Origin: JAWPMT01 sp965601475
GTDB taxonomy: Bacteria; Bacteroidota; Bacteroidia; Cytophagales; Cyclobacteriaceae
Assembly (NCBI GenBank): GCA_965601475.1
Contig: OZ271832.1
Coordinates: forward strand, 2,232,001 to 2,296,000
Length of the DNA: 64,000 bases
Direction: 5' to 3'
Both the position numbers and the translations under genes were made by a program. How positions within the stretch are numbered: position 1 is the first letter of the stretch; each line of letters starts with the position of its first letter. The notes under the pieces were generated by a model. The model was not told the origin of the DNA. It saw only the letters and a list, made by a program, of their open reading frames with translations, and made no database searches. Shown here piece by piece: positions 1 to 8,722 of this stretch.

Positions 1-888
1 TTGGCCGATCATGGCACAGCCACCCATCCCCGAGAAGAAACCAGAAAGTACATTGGCCGTGCCCTGGGCCACACATTCTTTGTTGCCTCTACCGCGTGTT
101 TGGGTGATCTCATCAATCAAGTTGAGCGTTAGCAGGCTTTCTATCAGGCCGACTCCCGCAATGATCAATGCATAAGGAAGAATGATTTGCAGTGCTTCCA
201 GCGTAAACGGGACCATTGGCACGTGGAATGGTGGAAAGCCCCCGGAGATGGAGGCGATATCTCCCACAGTTTTGGTGTCAAGGTCAAAACCTAGTGCAAT
301 ACCAGATACTACCAGAATGGCGGTCAATGAAGCCGGAACCACCTTCGTCACTTTGGGCAGCCCCCAAATGATAAACATCGTAAGCAAAACCAGTCCCAGC
401 ATCAAAAAGAGCGGCCCTCCAGTCAACCATTGTAGTTCTCCGGTCAAGAGATCCGTTGCTTTGAACTGGTCAAGCTGCGCCATGAATATGACAATCGCCA
501 GCCCGTTGACGAACCCGAACATGACCGGTTGTGGCACCAGCCGAATGAACTTACCTAGTCGCAACACGCCTGCGCCTACCTGAATGAGGCCCGCCAGTAC
601 CACAGCCGCAAAAATGTACTCTACGCCATGGGAGATGGCCAGGCTTACGATCACCACTGCCACGGCACCTGTTGCTCCGGAGATCATCCCCGGTCTTCCC
701 CCAAGGATGGAGGTCACCAGCCCCATCACAAAAGCCGCATAGAGGCCTGTAAGAGGAGATAGACCCGCAATAAGTGCGAAGGCAATTGCCTCCGGGATCA
801 AGGCCAGCGCTACGGTAAGTCCCGATAGCACCTCATTCTTATAATTCACCTTTTGTCTGAGGTCAAACAGCTGTAAGTAGGGTTTCAT
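1..888 (-). CDS. SulP family anion (sulfate) permease, 3' end outside the window
   Basis: The reading frame begins at an ATG at 888 and is open to base 1, giving the N-terminal 296 residues. The start reads MKPYLQLFDLRQKVNYKNEV. It is followed by hydrophobic segments typical of SulP transporters: a first block with ALIPEAIAFALIAGLSPLTG, then GGRPGMISGATGAVAVV, and near the cut edge the signature GLIESLLTL and SGFFSGMGGCAMIGQ. SulP proteins are inner-membrane secondary carriers for sulfate, bicarbonate or related anions, usually with a C-terminal STAS domain. That domain, if present, would lie outside the window, so the substrate cannot be assigned. The gene is divergent from the operon starting at 1150. 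Confidence 0.9.
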   Translation of the reverse strand, partial: MKPYLQLFDLRQKVNYKNEVLSGLTVALALIPEAIAFALIAGLSPLTGLYAAFVMGLVTSILGGRPGMISGATGAVAVVIVSLAISHGVEYIFAAVVLAGLIQVGAGVLRLGKFIRLVPQPVMFGFVNGLAIVIFMAQLDQFKATDLLTGELQWLTGGPLFLMLGLVLLTMFIIWGLPKVTKVVPASLTAILVVSGIALGFDLDTKTVGDIASISGGFPPFHVPMVPFTLEALQIILPYALIIAGVGLIESLLTLNLIDEITQTRGRGNKECVAQGTANVLSGFFSGMGGCAMIGQ

Positions 889-1049
889 TAAGTGTTTTTG
901 GTGGCCTGAGTTTGGGCCGGTTTGCAAAACAAAGCGGCGAAGATACACTATTTGCTAAGGTTGGGGTGTCCTTTCTGCCGATCGGAAAAAAGTGTACCCG
1001 TAAGAGGATTTAATGACAGGGTGATTAAGGGCCTCATTCGATGAAAAAA

Positions 1050-1082
1050 GTGGTAGTATCTGGCTGAAAGGTGGTCGTATCT
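1050..1082 (+). promoter_or_regulatory. Direct repeat with 21-bp phasing, candidate LytTR operator
   Basis: GTGGTAGTATCT (1050-1061) and GTGGTCGTATCT (1071-1082) match at 11 of 12 bases and start exactly 21 bp apart, two helical turns. LytTR response regulators bind imperfect direct repeats on the same face of the helix. The site lies 68 bp upstream of the operon whose last gene (3382-4086) encodes a LytTR regulator, so autoregulation is the simplest reading. This is inference from spacing and context. Confidence 0.5.
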
Positions 1083-1149
1083 ATCCTGGGTTTTTTCCGG
1101 CGGATTTAGGTGGATTGATTTGGATTTGAAATTCAAAATTCAATTTACA

Positions 1150-1842
1150 ATGAGATTAAATGCTTTATTACTAGGACTCTTGGCCACCATCTGTTTTTCC
1201 TTTTCACTCCGGGATACAGATGATCGCTACTATCAGATAGGTTTTGTCTGGGTTAAGAATCCGATCAAGTTTCAGGAATATGCGCAAAGGGCCCTACCCC
1301 TGTTGCCAAAGGATGGACAAATGGTGGTGACGGTACAACCCAACGTATCTTCCCTGGGCGAAAAGACGCCCCACTCTGTAACGGTGTCGAACTATGCCTC
1401 TAAATCGTCACACGATGATTTCTTCTTCAGGAATGAGGCCTACCAAGAGCTGATTCCACTTCGGCAAGAAGCCGCTGAGGTGATTATCATCAACGGGTTC
1501 GACACAAAATTCCACCACTTCCAGCCAGCTTCCAGAGAAGCGCTAATGAACGGTACCTATCACATTGGCTTGGTTTATGGTAAAAGCAAATCGTCCTACT
1601 TCGAAGACTACGAGCAAGTGTACAACCAATACGGCGGCCACACCATGAAGGTATTAAAGCCTGATTTGGTGTCAATTGGTGAGTTTGACCAGCCCGACTA
1701 TGTTGAGATTGTCCATTTCACCTCCCAGTCGGACTATGAAGACATGAAAGAGAGTACTGAATACAAATCACTCGCACAGAAGCACAAGAAGGTGAGGCGA
1801 CAATTCATCTCAGGGCAAACGCCTAAAATGCCTGGCATGTAA
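1150..1842 (+). CDS. Exported protein with two tandem DUF1330-like ferredoxin-fold domains
   Basis: I chose the ATG at 1150 rather than an upstream codon at 1120 because it begins a signal peptide, MRLNALLLGLLATICFSFS. The mature part holds two similar halves of about 90 residues. The first opens with YYQIGFVWVKNPIKFQEYAQ and ends near AAEVIIINGFDT; the second opens with TYHIGLVYGKSKSSYFEDYE and ends near RRQFISGQT. Each has the beta-alpha-beta arrangement and the late F-x-S-x-x-D/S-F/Y motif seen in DUF1330-type proteins, so an internal duplication is likely. Function is unknown. It is the first gene of a tightly coupled operon with a membrane protein and a LytS/LytTR pair, which suggests an envelope role or signal input. 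The next start overlaps its stop (TAATG). Confidence 0.75.
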   Translation: MRLNALLLGLLATICFSFSLRDTDDRYYQIGFVWVKNPIKFQEYAQRALPLLPKDGQMVVTVQPNVSSLGEKTPHSVTVSNYASKSSHDDFFFRNEAYQELIPLRQEAAEVIIINGFDTKFHHFQPASREALMNGTYHIGLVYGKSKSSYFEDYEQVYNQYGGHTMKVLKPDLVSIGEFDQPDYVEIVHFTSQSDYEDMKESTEYKSLAQKHKKVRRQFISGQTPKMPGM

Positions 1843-2321
1843 TGAGGACTATCCCACATGTTCAAACCCTCCTCGCCGGACTGGCAGGGGGGTTCGCCTG
1901 GACCATCGTTTCATTTCTAACATTTGGATATCTGGGCAGGTATACGATATTCAATCCAGCGGTGCAAAGCGCCAAGTTTATGGATGTCTTTGTGACCTAC
2001 GATCCTCAGGCCATAGCCGTGACCTACCCCTGGTTTTACCTCATGGGTTTTGCTTTCTTTGGGGTTGGGCACAGCTATATCTATCATTGGCTGTACCCGG
2101 TTTTAGGTAAAAACAAGGCCACAAGAATCAAAAGGTTTTCGTTACTCATCATATTCATGAGTTCACTCTATTTCGAAATATTTGGTCCATTGAATCTCCT
2201 GAGCGAGCCACTGCATCTGGTGGCGCTAGAGATGATTTTTTGGACACTTTCAATTTTGGCAGAGGTGTGGGTACTGGAGCGCATTCTTGGGAAATTTCAT
2301 CAACAGGTAGAACGGGCATGA
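1842..2321 (+). CDS. Small polytopic membrane protein of unknown function
   Basis: The 159-residue product has about four hydrophobic segments: residues 8-30, 62-80, 100-118 and 126-146. It has no signal peptide separate from the first segment and no motif that I recognise. Its start overlaps the upstream stop by one base, and its stop overlaps the kinase start at 2318 (ATGA), so it is translationally coupled to a LytS/LytTR two-component system. It could be an accessory sensor or a target of that system, but the sequence does not settle this. Confidence 0.7.
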   Translation: MRTIPHVQTLLAGLAGGFAWTIVSFLTFGYLGRYTIFNPAVQSAKFMDVFVTYDPQAIAVTYPWFYLMGFAFFGVGHSYIYHWLYPVLGKNKATRIKRFSLLIIFMSSLYFEIFGPLNLLSEPLHLVALEMIFWTLSILAEVWVLERILGKFHQQVERA

Positions 2322-3385
2322 ATACACCGGCTGAGGAGCGTTCATCTACGAGAAGAGTTCTGAAACATCTGGCTTTCGGAACTTTCTTCTATCTGGTGAC
2401 GATCATATTAGCCGGACAAGGTCAGCAGCTTGAGAAAGGTCTTTGGTTTGCTGCTGGCAAAGTCACCATCTGCCTGGGTATCGGGTACTACTTGTCTTAC
2501 AGATGGATCCCAACATATATGCGAGCCGGATGGACCAGAGTGGCCATTGGGCAGTTGATTTTGACCCTTCTTGCGGGAATTTTCCTACTTAGGGCCTACT
2601 CTACATATATCTACTTTCCACGATATCCTGTACCATGGCCCGACCATTTCTGGTATTTGCCAAGCTTCCTTTTCGAGGCCGTCAATTACTACACAATTCT
2701 CTTCCCCATTGTGGCCATTTTGCAGGCCAGGACATGGATTCGCAGCCAAAAGCTCAACCATCGCCTACGAGAACAAAACCTGCTCCTGGAAAAAGAGAAA
2801 CTTTACAATGAGTTGCAATACCTGAAGCACCAGATCAATCCTCATTTTTTCTTCAACACGCTAAACAACCTCTACGGACTTGCCCTCACCAAATCCGATG
2901 CCACACCTGATGTCATTGTGAAGCTTTCCGACATCATGCGATACCTGCTTCATGGGAGCGATAAAGAATGGGTACAGCTGGAGGACGAAATAAAATGGAT
3001 GCAGGCTTACCTCGACCTGGAAAAGATTCGGCATGATGACAAAGTCTCCCTGTCTTTCAAAACCGAGTTAATGCACACCGGGATTGAGGTTCCCCCGCTG
3101 ATTTTGCTGCACTTTCTTGAGAATAGCTTCAAGCATGGGGTGAGAGACAACATTGGGAAATCCTTCGTCCATGTGCTGGTCCGCGACGATGCAGAATGGC
3201 TCCATTTCAAGGTTGAGAATAGCTTGAGTGAGGTGGCAAAAAACAATGGGGAAGATCAGCCATTGGGTCTGAAGAACATTAGGAGGCGTCTGGACCTGTT
3301 ATTTGACAACCGATATGACTTGCAGGTCAGGCAAGAAAGTGAATCATTTATTGTGGATTTGAGGATGCCATTGTCAGTCAAATGA
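2318..3385 (+). CDS. LytS/YehU-type sensor histidine kinase
   Basis: The start at 2318 (MNTPAEERSS) is preferred because it makes the usual ATGA overlap; an open frame extends upstream to 2240 inside the previous gene. The 355-residue protein has four transmembrane segments (about 17-33, 45-60, 76-92 and 121-136), then a short coiled coil (150-170). The His_kinase block KHQINPHFFFNTLNNLY follows, with the phospho-acceptor in NPH at about H176. A HATPase domain contains LILLHFLENSFKHG (N box) and LGLKNIRRRL. These kinases autophosphorylate and pass the phosphate to a LytTR regulator, here the next gene, which overlaps by four bases. Confidence 0.93.
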   Translation: MNTPAEERSSTRRVLKHLAFGTFFYLVTIILAGQGQQLEKGLWFAAGKVTICLGIGYYLSYRWIPTYMRAGWTRVAIGQLILTLLAGIFLLRAYSTYIYFPRYPVPWPDHFWYLPSFLFEAVNYYTILFPIVAILQARTWIRSQKLNHRLREQNLLLEKEKLYNELQYLKHQINPHFFFNTLNNLYGLALTKSDATPDVIVKLSDIMRYLLHGSDKEWVQLEDEIKWMQAYLDLEKIRHDDKVSLSFKTELMHTGIEVPPLILLHFLENSFKHGVRDNIGKSFVHVLVRDDAEWLHFKVENSLSEVAKNNGEDQPLGLKNIRRRLDLLFDNRYDLQVRQESESFIVDLRMPLSVK

Positions 3386-4086
3386 AAAAGATCAAAACCA
3401 TCATCATTGACGATGAACCCATCGCCATCAGTATTCTCCAGACTCATGCGAAGAGCGTAGAATTACTGGAAGTGATCGGCACATTTCGAGAGGCCATTTC
3501 GGCATTTAACTTTCTAATTGCCCATAATGTTGACCTGATGTTTCTGGACATCAAAATGCCTCAAATGACGGGTTTAGAATTTTTGAACAGCCTGACGCAT
3601 CCGCCCAAGGTGATCCTCACCACTGCCTATTCAGAATTTGCGTTGGAAGGATACAACTACGGTGTCATCGACTACCTCCTCAAACCCATCCCGTTTGACA
3701 GATTCGTCAAAAGTGTGGAGAAGGTGCTCCCGCAGCTTCCTCGGGGCTCTGCAGAAGATGAATACCTGTTCATCAGAACGAAAGGCAAACTGGTCAGAGT
3801 CCGCCTTAAAGACGTGCGGTACGTAGAGAGTCAGGTAGATCATGCCAACATCGTCATGAAAGATCGCCTTGTGGAGACTGACAAGTCCATTTCAGCCATG
3901 GAGGAAATCCTCCCTAAAACGCACTTTCTACGAATCCACCGGGCATTTGTGGTGGCTTATGACCACATTGATGCCTTTTCAACCCGGGCGGTGATCATCG
4001 GCAAAAATGAGTTTGTCATAGGAAGAAAATATAAGGAAGAAGCTCTGAAGAGCCTAGAAGAACGATTCGGAGGTACCCTCAGCTGA
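3382..4086 (+). CDS. LytTR family response regulator
   Basis: This 234-residue protein has an N-terminal receiver domain (residues 4-118) and a C-terminal LytTR DNA-binding domain (about 135-232). The receiver shows the acidic pair in IIIDDEP, the phospho-acceptor Asp56 in LMFLDIKMPQMTG, the conserved Thr in VILTTAYSE and the Lys in YLLKPI. The LytTR part contains KLVRVRLKDVRYVES and FLRIHRAFVV. It is the partner of the kinase at 2318-3385 and the last gene of the operon. The phased repeat at 1050-1082 is a plausible target. Confidence 0.95.
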   Translation: MKKIKTIIIDDEPIAISILQTHAKSVELLEVIGTFREAISAFNFLIAHNVDLMFLDIKMPQMTGLEFLNSLTHPPKVILTTAYSEFALEGYNYGVIDYLLKPIPFDRFVKSVEKVLPQLPRGSAEDEYLFIRTKGKLVRVRLKDVRYVESQVDHANIVMKDRLVETDKSISAMEEILPKTHFLRIHRAFVVAYDHIDAFSTRAVIIGKNEFVIGRKYKEEALKSLEERFGGTLS

Positions 4087-4137
4087 TGAAAGAGCAGACA
4101 TCCCTACCCATGAACGGTTTACTTTGCTCCTGACCGC

Positions 4138-4629
4138 CTACAACTTCTTGATCCAGTCATTGGAGTTCTTCCGGGTATCGTAGTCTACCACGTAGGCCGG
4201 ATAATTGATCCAATCGATGTGTTTTACGATTTTGCCAGCATCGTTCCAGATCAAAATGGTGGTAAAGTGCATCGCTTCAACGGTAGTGGTACCCCATTTG
4301 AAAGGCGTGAAGTATCCCCTGACGACTGACTTATTACCCTCGATGATCTGGTCAATGATGACCACGACATTCTCTTCCGAGTTCTCATAGTTTGGATTGG
4401 GCCAATCGAAGAAAGCCCTCAGGTTTTTTATCCCCTCAATTCGATCTCCATTGACCATATCCTCCAGCACAATATCGTCGGCATAAAAACTCAGGAACTT
4501 CTCAAAATCCTGGCGGTCGTTGTACACACGATAATAGTCTCTTGTCATCTCCCCGGTGGCATTGTCATTCTGCGCATAAGAAGAGAGGGATACCAAAAGG
4601 ATTAGTCCGATGTAAATTATGTGTCTCAT
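4138..4629 (-). CDS. Exported SnoaL/NTF2-like protein
   Basis: The 163-residue product starts with a cleavable signal peptide (MRHIIYIGLILLVSLSSYAQ) followed by an NTF2-like cone fold. The hallmarks are YYRVYNDRQDFEKFLSFYADDIVLEDM near residues 32-58, the INNLRAFFDW-type helix and the late strand with MHFTTILIWNDAGKIVKHID. Many SnoaL-like proteins are small ligand-binding proteins or isomerases, and no catalytic residues can be assigned. It is convergent with the LytTR operon and has no evident partner. Confidence 0.75.
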   Translation of the reverse strand: MRHIIYIGLILLVSLSSYAQNDNATGEMTRDYYRVYNDRQDFEKFLSFYADDIVLEDMVNGDRIEGIKNLRAFFDWPNPNYENSEENVVVIIDQIIEGNKSVVRGYFTPFKWGTTTVEAMHFTTILIWNDAGKIVKHIDWINYPAYVVDYDTRKNSNDWIKKL

Positions 4630-4789
4630 ATTATTAGGGCAAAATTCAGGGCCTATGATTGAAAAGGCAATGAACCGAGGTTAAGAAATGCACTTTCTTA
4701 TTCCACGCCATAGCAAGTCTTTTGAGAATCTCAGGATTTTGGACATCCTATCGAAGGCATAATGTTATGGCCACAGATTTGACAGTAGG

Positions 4790-5353
4790 TCAGGCATTGC
4801 CTGTTCGCTTTCTCTTGTAGTGGTTCTGAACAATGGCATCCAGGTACCTTGTTGCCTTTACATGGTGAAATGCCAGAGGACCATCGAGCGTACCAAACAA
4901 AGCACTGCCACCACCCAAAAGCACTGGAATGGTCGTCACGATCATTTCATCAATCAAATCCTCTCTCAGGAAGCTTTGGATCGTCGAGCCACCGTCTATG
5001 TAGAGGTGGCGATACCCGCTGCCATGAATGGTGTCCAAAACCTGGGATAAGGATCCCGAGACCAATGCTACTTTGTCTTGCAGGTCTTCGGGAACGGAGG
5101 ACATCGTGTTGCTCAAAACAAAAACCGGCAGTGAATAAGGCCATTCCATATCGAAGCCACGAACGGTTTCGAAAGTAACCCTACCCATGACTATGGCATC
5201 CATACGCGCAATGAAGGCATTGTAGCCCATGTCATCATTTTCCGGGTTTGGCGTGGCATGAAGCCAATCAATTTTTCCATCAGAATCGGCAATGAAGCCG
5301 TCCAGACTGGCAGCAATAAAAACGCTGTTGGTGGTCTTCAAATCATGACTCAT
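4790..5353 (-). CDS. Dihydrofolate reductase family (RibD C-terminal-like) protein
   Basis: The 187-residue protein begins SVFIAASLDGFIADSDGKID and continues with IVMGRVTFETV, LYIDGGSTIQSFLREDLIDE and VTTIPVLLGGGSALF. This is the pattern of the RibD C-terminal reductase/YyaP-type family, which adopts the DHFR fold and binds NADPH. Members outside riboflavin operons have largely unassigned substrates. The gene stands alone, so the physiological role is open. Length is normal for single-domain members. Confidence 0.88.
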   Translation of the reverse strand: MSHDLKTTNSVFIAASLDGFIADSDGKIDWLHATPNPENDDMGYNAFIARMDAIVMGRVTFETVRGFDMEWPYSLPVFVLSNTMSSVPEDLQDKVALVSGSLSQVLDTIHGSGYRHLYIDGGSTIQSFLREDLIDEMIVTTIPVLLGGGSALFGTLDGPLAFHHVKATRYLDAIVQNHYKRKRTGNA

Positions 5354-5550
5354 AGGATGTGAAAGCTTGGCTGACTTGCATTTTTTGTGTTTGTTGGTAG
5401 CCTAGTTGTTGAAAAGTGAATCGGGCATGTCTGGCTCCTGGGGAATTCGGACAGGTCCATCATGAATGTAACGTTTTAGCGACATGGCTAAACTACGTTT
5501 TTTGCCAGAATGATGCGGTATCACCCGGTCACCCGTACAGACCCATGCAC

Positions 5551-7650
5551 TTATTCTGGTACCCCCTGGGCACTCAGGGCGGGAAATTGCACCTTCACCG
5601 TACAGCCTTCCTTTGGTTTTGAACTCATTGAGATGGTCCCCTGGTGCTCGGTAATGATGTTGTAGGTGATGGACAAACCGAGACCGGTTCCCTGTCCCGG
5701 CGGCTTTGTGGTGAAAAACGGCTCCATGACCTGCTTTATCTTACTCTCATCGATACCCTCACCTGTGTCACTTATTGACACGACAAGTTTTTGCTGCCGC
5801 AGGGTGGTTTCTATCGCGATTTCACCTTTTCCCGATATGGCCTGATCGGCATTGGATATGATGTTGAGAAACGCCTGGTGAAGCCTGCCTTCATTGCCTT
5901 TTATCCTGACCTTAGCAGGATGATAGGATTTTTTGATCTGAATACGATCCCTGAGCCGACTATGGAGAATCACCAGACAATGGTCCAGTATTTCGTGAAT
6001 ATCGCACTCATCCTGCATGGATTGATCCAGGCGACTAAAATGGCTTAGGCTTTTTACGATTTCCGCAGCTCTCTTTACGCCTTCATCAATGACATCAAAG
6101 CAATGACCGATGCCATTTTCGACCGGCCGCTTCTCCCCTTCGAGTTCCTGCCGCAGCGCCATGACACCACCTTTGATGAAATTCAACGGGTTGTTGATTT
6201 CATGACCGATACCGGCTGCCAGTTGACCCAAGGACGCCATTTTCTCCGACTCCACCAGCTGCTTTTGGGTTTCCATCAATTGGTCGACTGTATTTTGCAA
6301 CTCCGTATTGGAGGTCTTCAATTCCTCAGACCTCTCGTCAATTTCTTCCTTTTGTTCGATGATTTGAAGGTTGAGCCGCCGAAGTTTTCGATTGGTTAAT
6401 GACTTAGACCTGATCAGGAATCCGAGTATTACGATGATGGTCAGTGCAGATCCCAGCAATACGTAGATGAAACGGGTTTTGGCCTGCTGACCTTTAATCG
6501 CTTCGGCTTGAAGTCGTCGCTCTATTTCCAGGTTTTCACTTTCATATCGCAAGATGATATCGGAGATCTCTGCAAACCCCTTCAGGTGATATATGCTATC
6601 TGTCAAATTCTTGTAGAGGATCAAATCCTGCTGGGCAGCCACAAAATCCTCATTTAGGCTGTCCAGGCGAATTTTCAGAAAATAATATTGCTGTAGGGGG
6701 GCAATCAATTTGTTGTCGGAGGAGATGCCATAGGCGCTTTCCAAGTTTCGCGAGGCAGCTTCTGCATCGTTCAGTTGCATGAAGAGTTCACCCAGGGTGT
6801 TGTGGCTCTCAGCCTGACCCTTCAGATCTCCAATTTCCTGCTGTATGGCAAGGGCTTCCTCCAGAGTGGCAATGGCCTCCGGGTATTGACCAAAGCCAGC
6901 AAGTATGGACGCCTTGTTGAACAATGCCCGACTCAGGTATACATTGTTCCTGACTGCCCTGCAGTAGATGATTGCCTTCTCCAAATAACTTAGGCCCGAC
7001 TCCACATTATCCAGGTGGTAAAATGTTTCACCCAGGAAATTGAGATTACCGCAAATGATCATTTCATTTTGGATCGCCCTGCCGATCGCTATAGAATGCT
7101 GGAAATAGTTGAGCGCCTCCCGGTGATTCTCCATCATGCCATAAACCACACCGATGTTGTTGGCCACCACAGCCTCGTTGGCCTTGTCACCCATTTCCTG
7201 GAAGACCCGGTAAGCCTGGAATGAATTCTTCAGACTCCGGGAATATTCTCCCTTTTCACGATAAACGAGCCCCAGGTTACTGACGATTTTCGCCTTCAAT
7301 GAGTCACTCTCAATCTCATCAGCAATGCTGCTGGCAATATTCAGCTGGTGAAGGCTGGAGTCGTAGTTGGCCAGACGCCAATAGGCCAATCCCATGTTTT
7401 TGTATGCCACAGATTTCGCAAGTTCCATGGGTGAGTCAGCGGATTCAATCAGTTGGATGGCCGCCTGCGATCTTTGCAAGGTTTGCCGTGGGTAGCGATT
7501 ATGCAAGGAAAAAGCCAACTCGTTGAGGACTGCCACCTTTTCCGCGGTACTGCTGGCGCGCTCGAGTTGTCGTTCCAGGGCCTCCTGGGATTGAGAAAAT
7601 CCTGAAGTTGAAGCTGCAAGCAGCATGAGTAAGATCAGAAGTCGGAACAT
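5551..7650 (-). CDS. TPR-containing sensor histidine kinase
   Basis: The start at 7650 (MFRLLILLMLLAASTSGFSQ) gives a signal peptide; an open frame extends further upstream to 7803 but lacks sensible sequence. The 699-residue protein has a periplasmic tetratricopeptide region (about 30-340), one transmembrane helix (about 395-415), a coiled coil, and a classic kinase core. H483 lies in GIGHEINNPLNF, followed by NIISNADQAI (N box), SDTGEGID (G1), EPFFTTK (F) and GQGTGLGLSI (G2). Such hybrid TPR kinases are common in Bacteroidota. No response regulator is adjacent, so the partner is elsewhere. Confidence 0.93.
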   Translation of the reverse strand: MFRLLILLMLLAASTSGFSQSQEALERQLERASSTAEKVAVLNELAFSLHNRYPRQTLQRSQAAIQLIESADSPMELAKSVAYKNMGLAYWRLANYDSSLHQLNIASSIADEIESDSLKAKIVSNLGLVYREKGEYSRSLKNSFQAYRVFQEMGDKANEAVVANNIGVVYGMMENHREALNYFQHSIAIGRAIQNEMIICGNLNFLGETFYHLDNVESGLSYLEKAIIYCRAVRNNVYLSRALFNKASILAGFGQYPEAIATLEEALAIQQEIGDLKGQAESHNTLGELFMQLNDAEAASRNLESAYGISSDNKLIAPLQQYYFLKIRLDSLNEDFVAAQQDLILYKNLTDSIYHLKGFAEISDIILRYESENLEIERRLQAEAIKGQQAKTRFIYVLLGSALTIIVILGFLIRSKSLTNRKLRRLNLQIIEQKEEIDERSEELKTSNTELQNTVDQLMETQKQLVESEKMASLGQLAAGIGHEINNPLNFIKGGVMALRQELEGEKRPVENGIGHCFDVIDEGVKRAAEIVKSLSHFSRLDQSMQDECDIHEILDHCLVILHSRLRDRIQIKKSYHPAKVRIKGNEGRLHQAFLNIISNADQAISGKGEIAIETTLRQQKLVVSISDTGEGIDESKIKQVMEPFFTTKPPGQGTGLGLSITYNIITEHQGTISMSSKPKEGCTVKVQFPALSAQGVPE

Positions 7651-7841
7651 CTGGCGGTCGGGATCGCTAAGGCTATACAAAATAAGGCAGAAATAGTGGG
7701 ACGCAAAACTCTGGGCTGGTAAACCGGAAGATATTGACCTGGCCGGGAATGGATAAGTAGGTAAAGCCAGTATCAACAATGCCTCATCGGAATCGGTAGA
7801 CACAACTATCGCATCACGTATGTGCCGATTATTCCGTTAGA

Positions 7842-8528
7842 TCAAAAGGGCATACCTTCAGGGAGAGGTCCTTGATAAGAGTCTTCATTGTCCAACCGTA
7901 GAACCTCCACGTCCCCAAACAGCTCTACCTGTAGATCCTCGGCTAACAAGTGTGTGGTTAAGCTCCAACCAGGTGGTATTGTCGGCTCCGAGGTCCGGTT
8001 TAAGGTAGTTGCCACGAGGATGTAGCGGTCTCCGGCCGGGCTATTGAGCAGGCTTACAGTTTTGCCTTTTGCATAACCCAGCAAATGGTATTTTTCCAAC
8101 AATACTTTCCTGATCAAACCCTCGTCATCAGCCTTCATGCGGCGTTGCTTCAATTGTACGACCTGGAAAAAATCACGGCCAAAAGCCTGCATATAAGTGA
8201 ACTGGCCCTCTAATGAGCATCCCGGGGACTTGAGAAAACGCTTGGTGTCGGCGACCGTAACCCGCGGATCATTCTTCAGCCAGGTAACCCATAGCCTGGG
8301 CAAGGAGAAATCTGCGAAGGTCTCGGGAGCCCAGTCCGCTGTCACCCAGACCTCGCCACGAGCTATATCGATGAGTTCGTATCCGGTAAGTTGTTTTTGG
8401 CCCCTTTGGGGTGCTCGGTCAATACAGCCATCCCTATCTCCTTTGGGACTAATGGCGAGCACAACTCCCAACAACAGTAGAACGAGTAAAGAACCGGTGA
8501 TTTTGATCCAGGTACGCATAGATGACAT
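7842..8528 (-). CDS. Membrane-anchored protein of unknown function
   Basis: The 228-residue product has one N-terminal hydrophobic helix (WIKITGSLLVLLLLGVVLAI) and a soluble remainder that would lie in the periplasm. I recognise no family. Visible features are two cysteines (DGCIDRAP and SPGCSLEG) that could form a disulfide, and a proline-rich end. The start could also be the ATG at 8519 (MRTWIK). It is upstream of the TPR kinase on the same strand, with a gap of about 190 bases, so co-transcription is possible but not shown. Confidence 0.6.
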   Translation of the reverse strand: MSSMRTWIKITGSLLVLLLLGVVLAISPKGDRDGCIDRAPQRGQKQLTGYELIDIARGEVWVTADWAPETFADFSLPRLWVTWLKNDPRVTVADTKRFLKSPGCSLEGQFTYMQAFGRDFFQVVQLKQRRMKADDEGLIRKVLLEKYHLLGYAKGKTVSLLNSPAGDRYILVATTLNRTSEPTIPPGWSLTTHLLAEDLQVELFGDVEVLRLDNEDSYQGPLPEGMPF

Positions 8529-8671
8529 CGAAGTTTATTAGCATGTTTCACGCAATCCCACTTCGTTTTTGCCGAGTAATTAGTTCCAACTGACCCTATT
8601 CATATCTGAAAGCCCACACACACGGATGAATCGATCTCTTCAGCCTCGACATATGGCTTGCTTTGGAACAC

Positions 8672-8699
8672 AAAAAAGCCCAGACACAAATGCCCGGGC
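8672..8699 (-). terminator. Rho-independent terminator of the SDR gene
   Basis: Read on the minus strand, a stem CCCGGGC / GTCTGGG (seven pairs, two G-U) with a short loop ATTTGT is followed by six T residues. It lies 24 bases after the stop of the gene at 8723-9697. Confidence 0.7.
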
Positions 8700-8722
8700 C
8701 TCTTTATTAAGTGGCTAAAGGA

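Noticed and set aside
182..583. 133-codon plus-strand frame at the left edge
   Set aside because: It is antisense to the SulP transporter frame, which is strongly supported; its own sequence shows no family.
6103..6399. 98-codon plus-strand frame in the histidine kinase gene
   Set aside because: Antisense shadow of the conserved kinase core.
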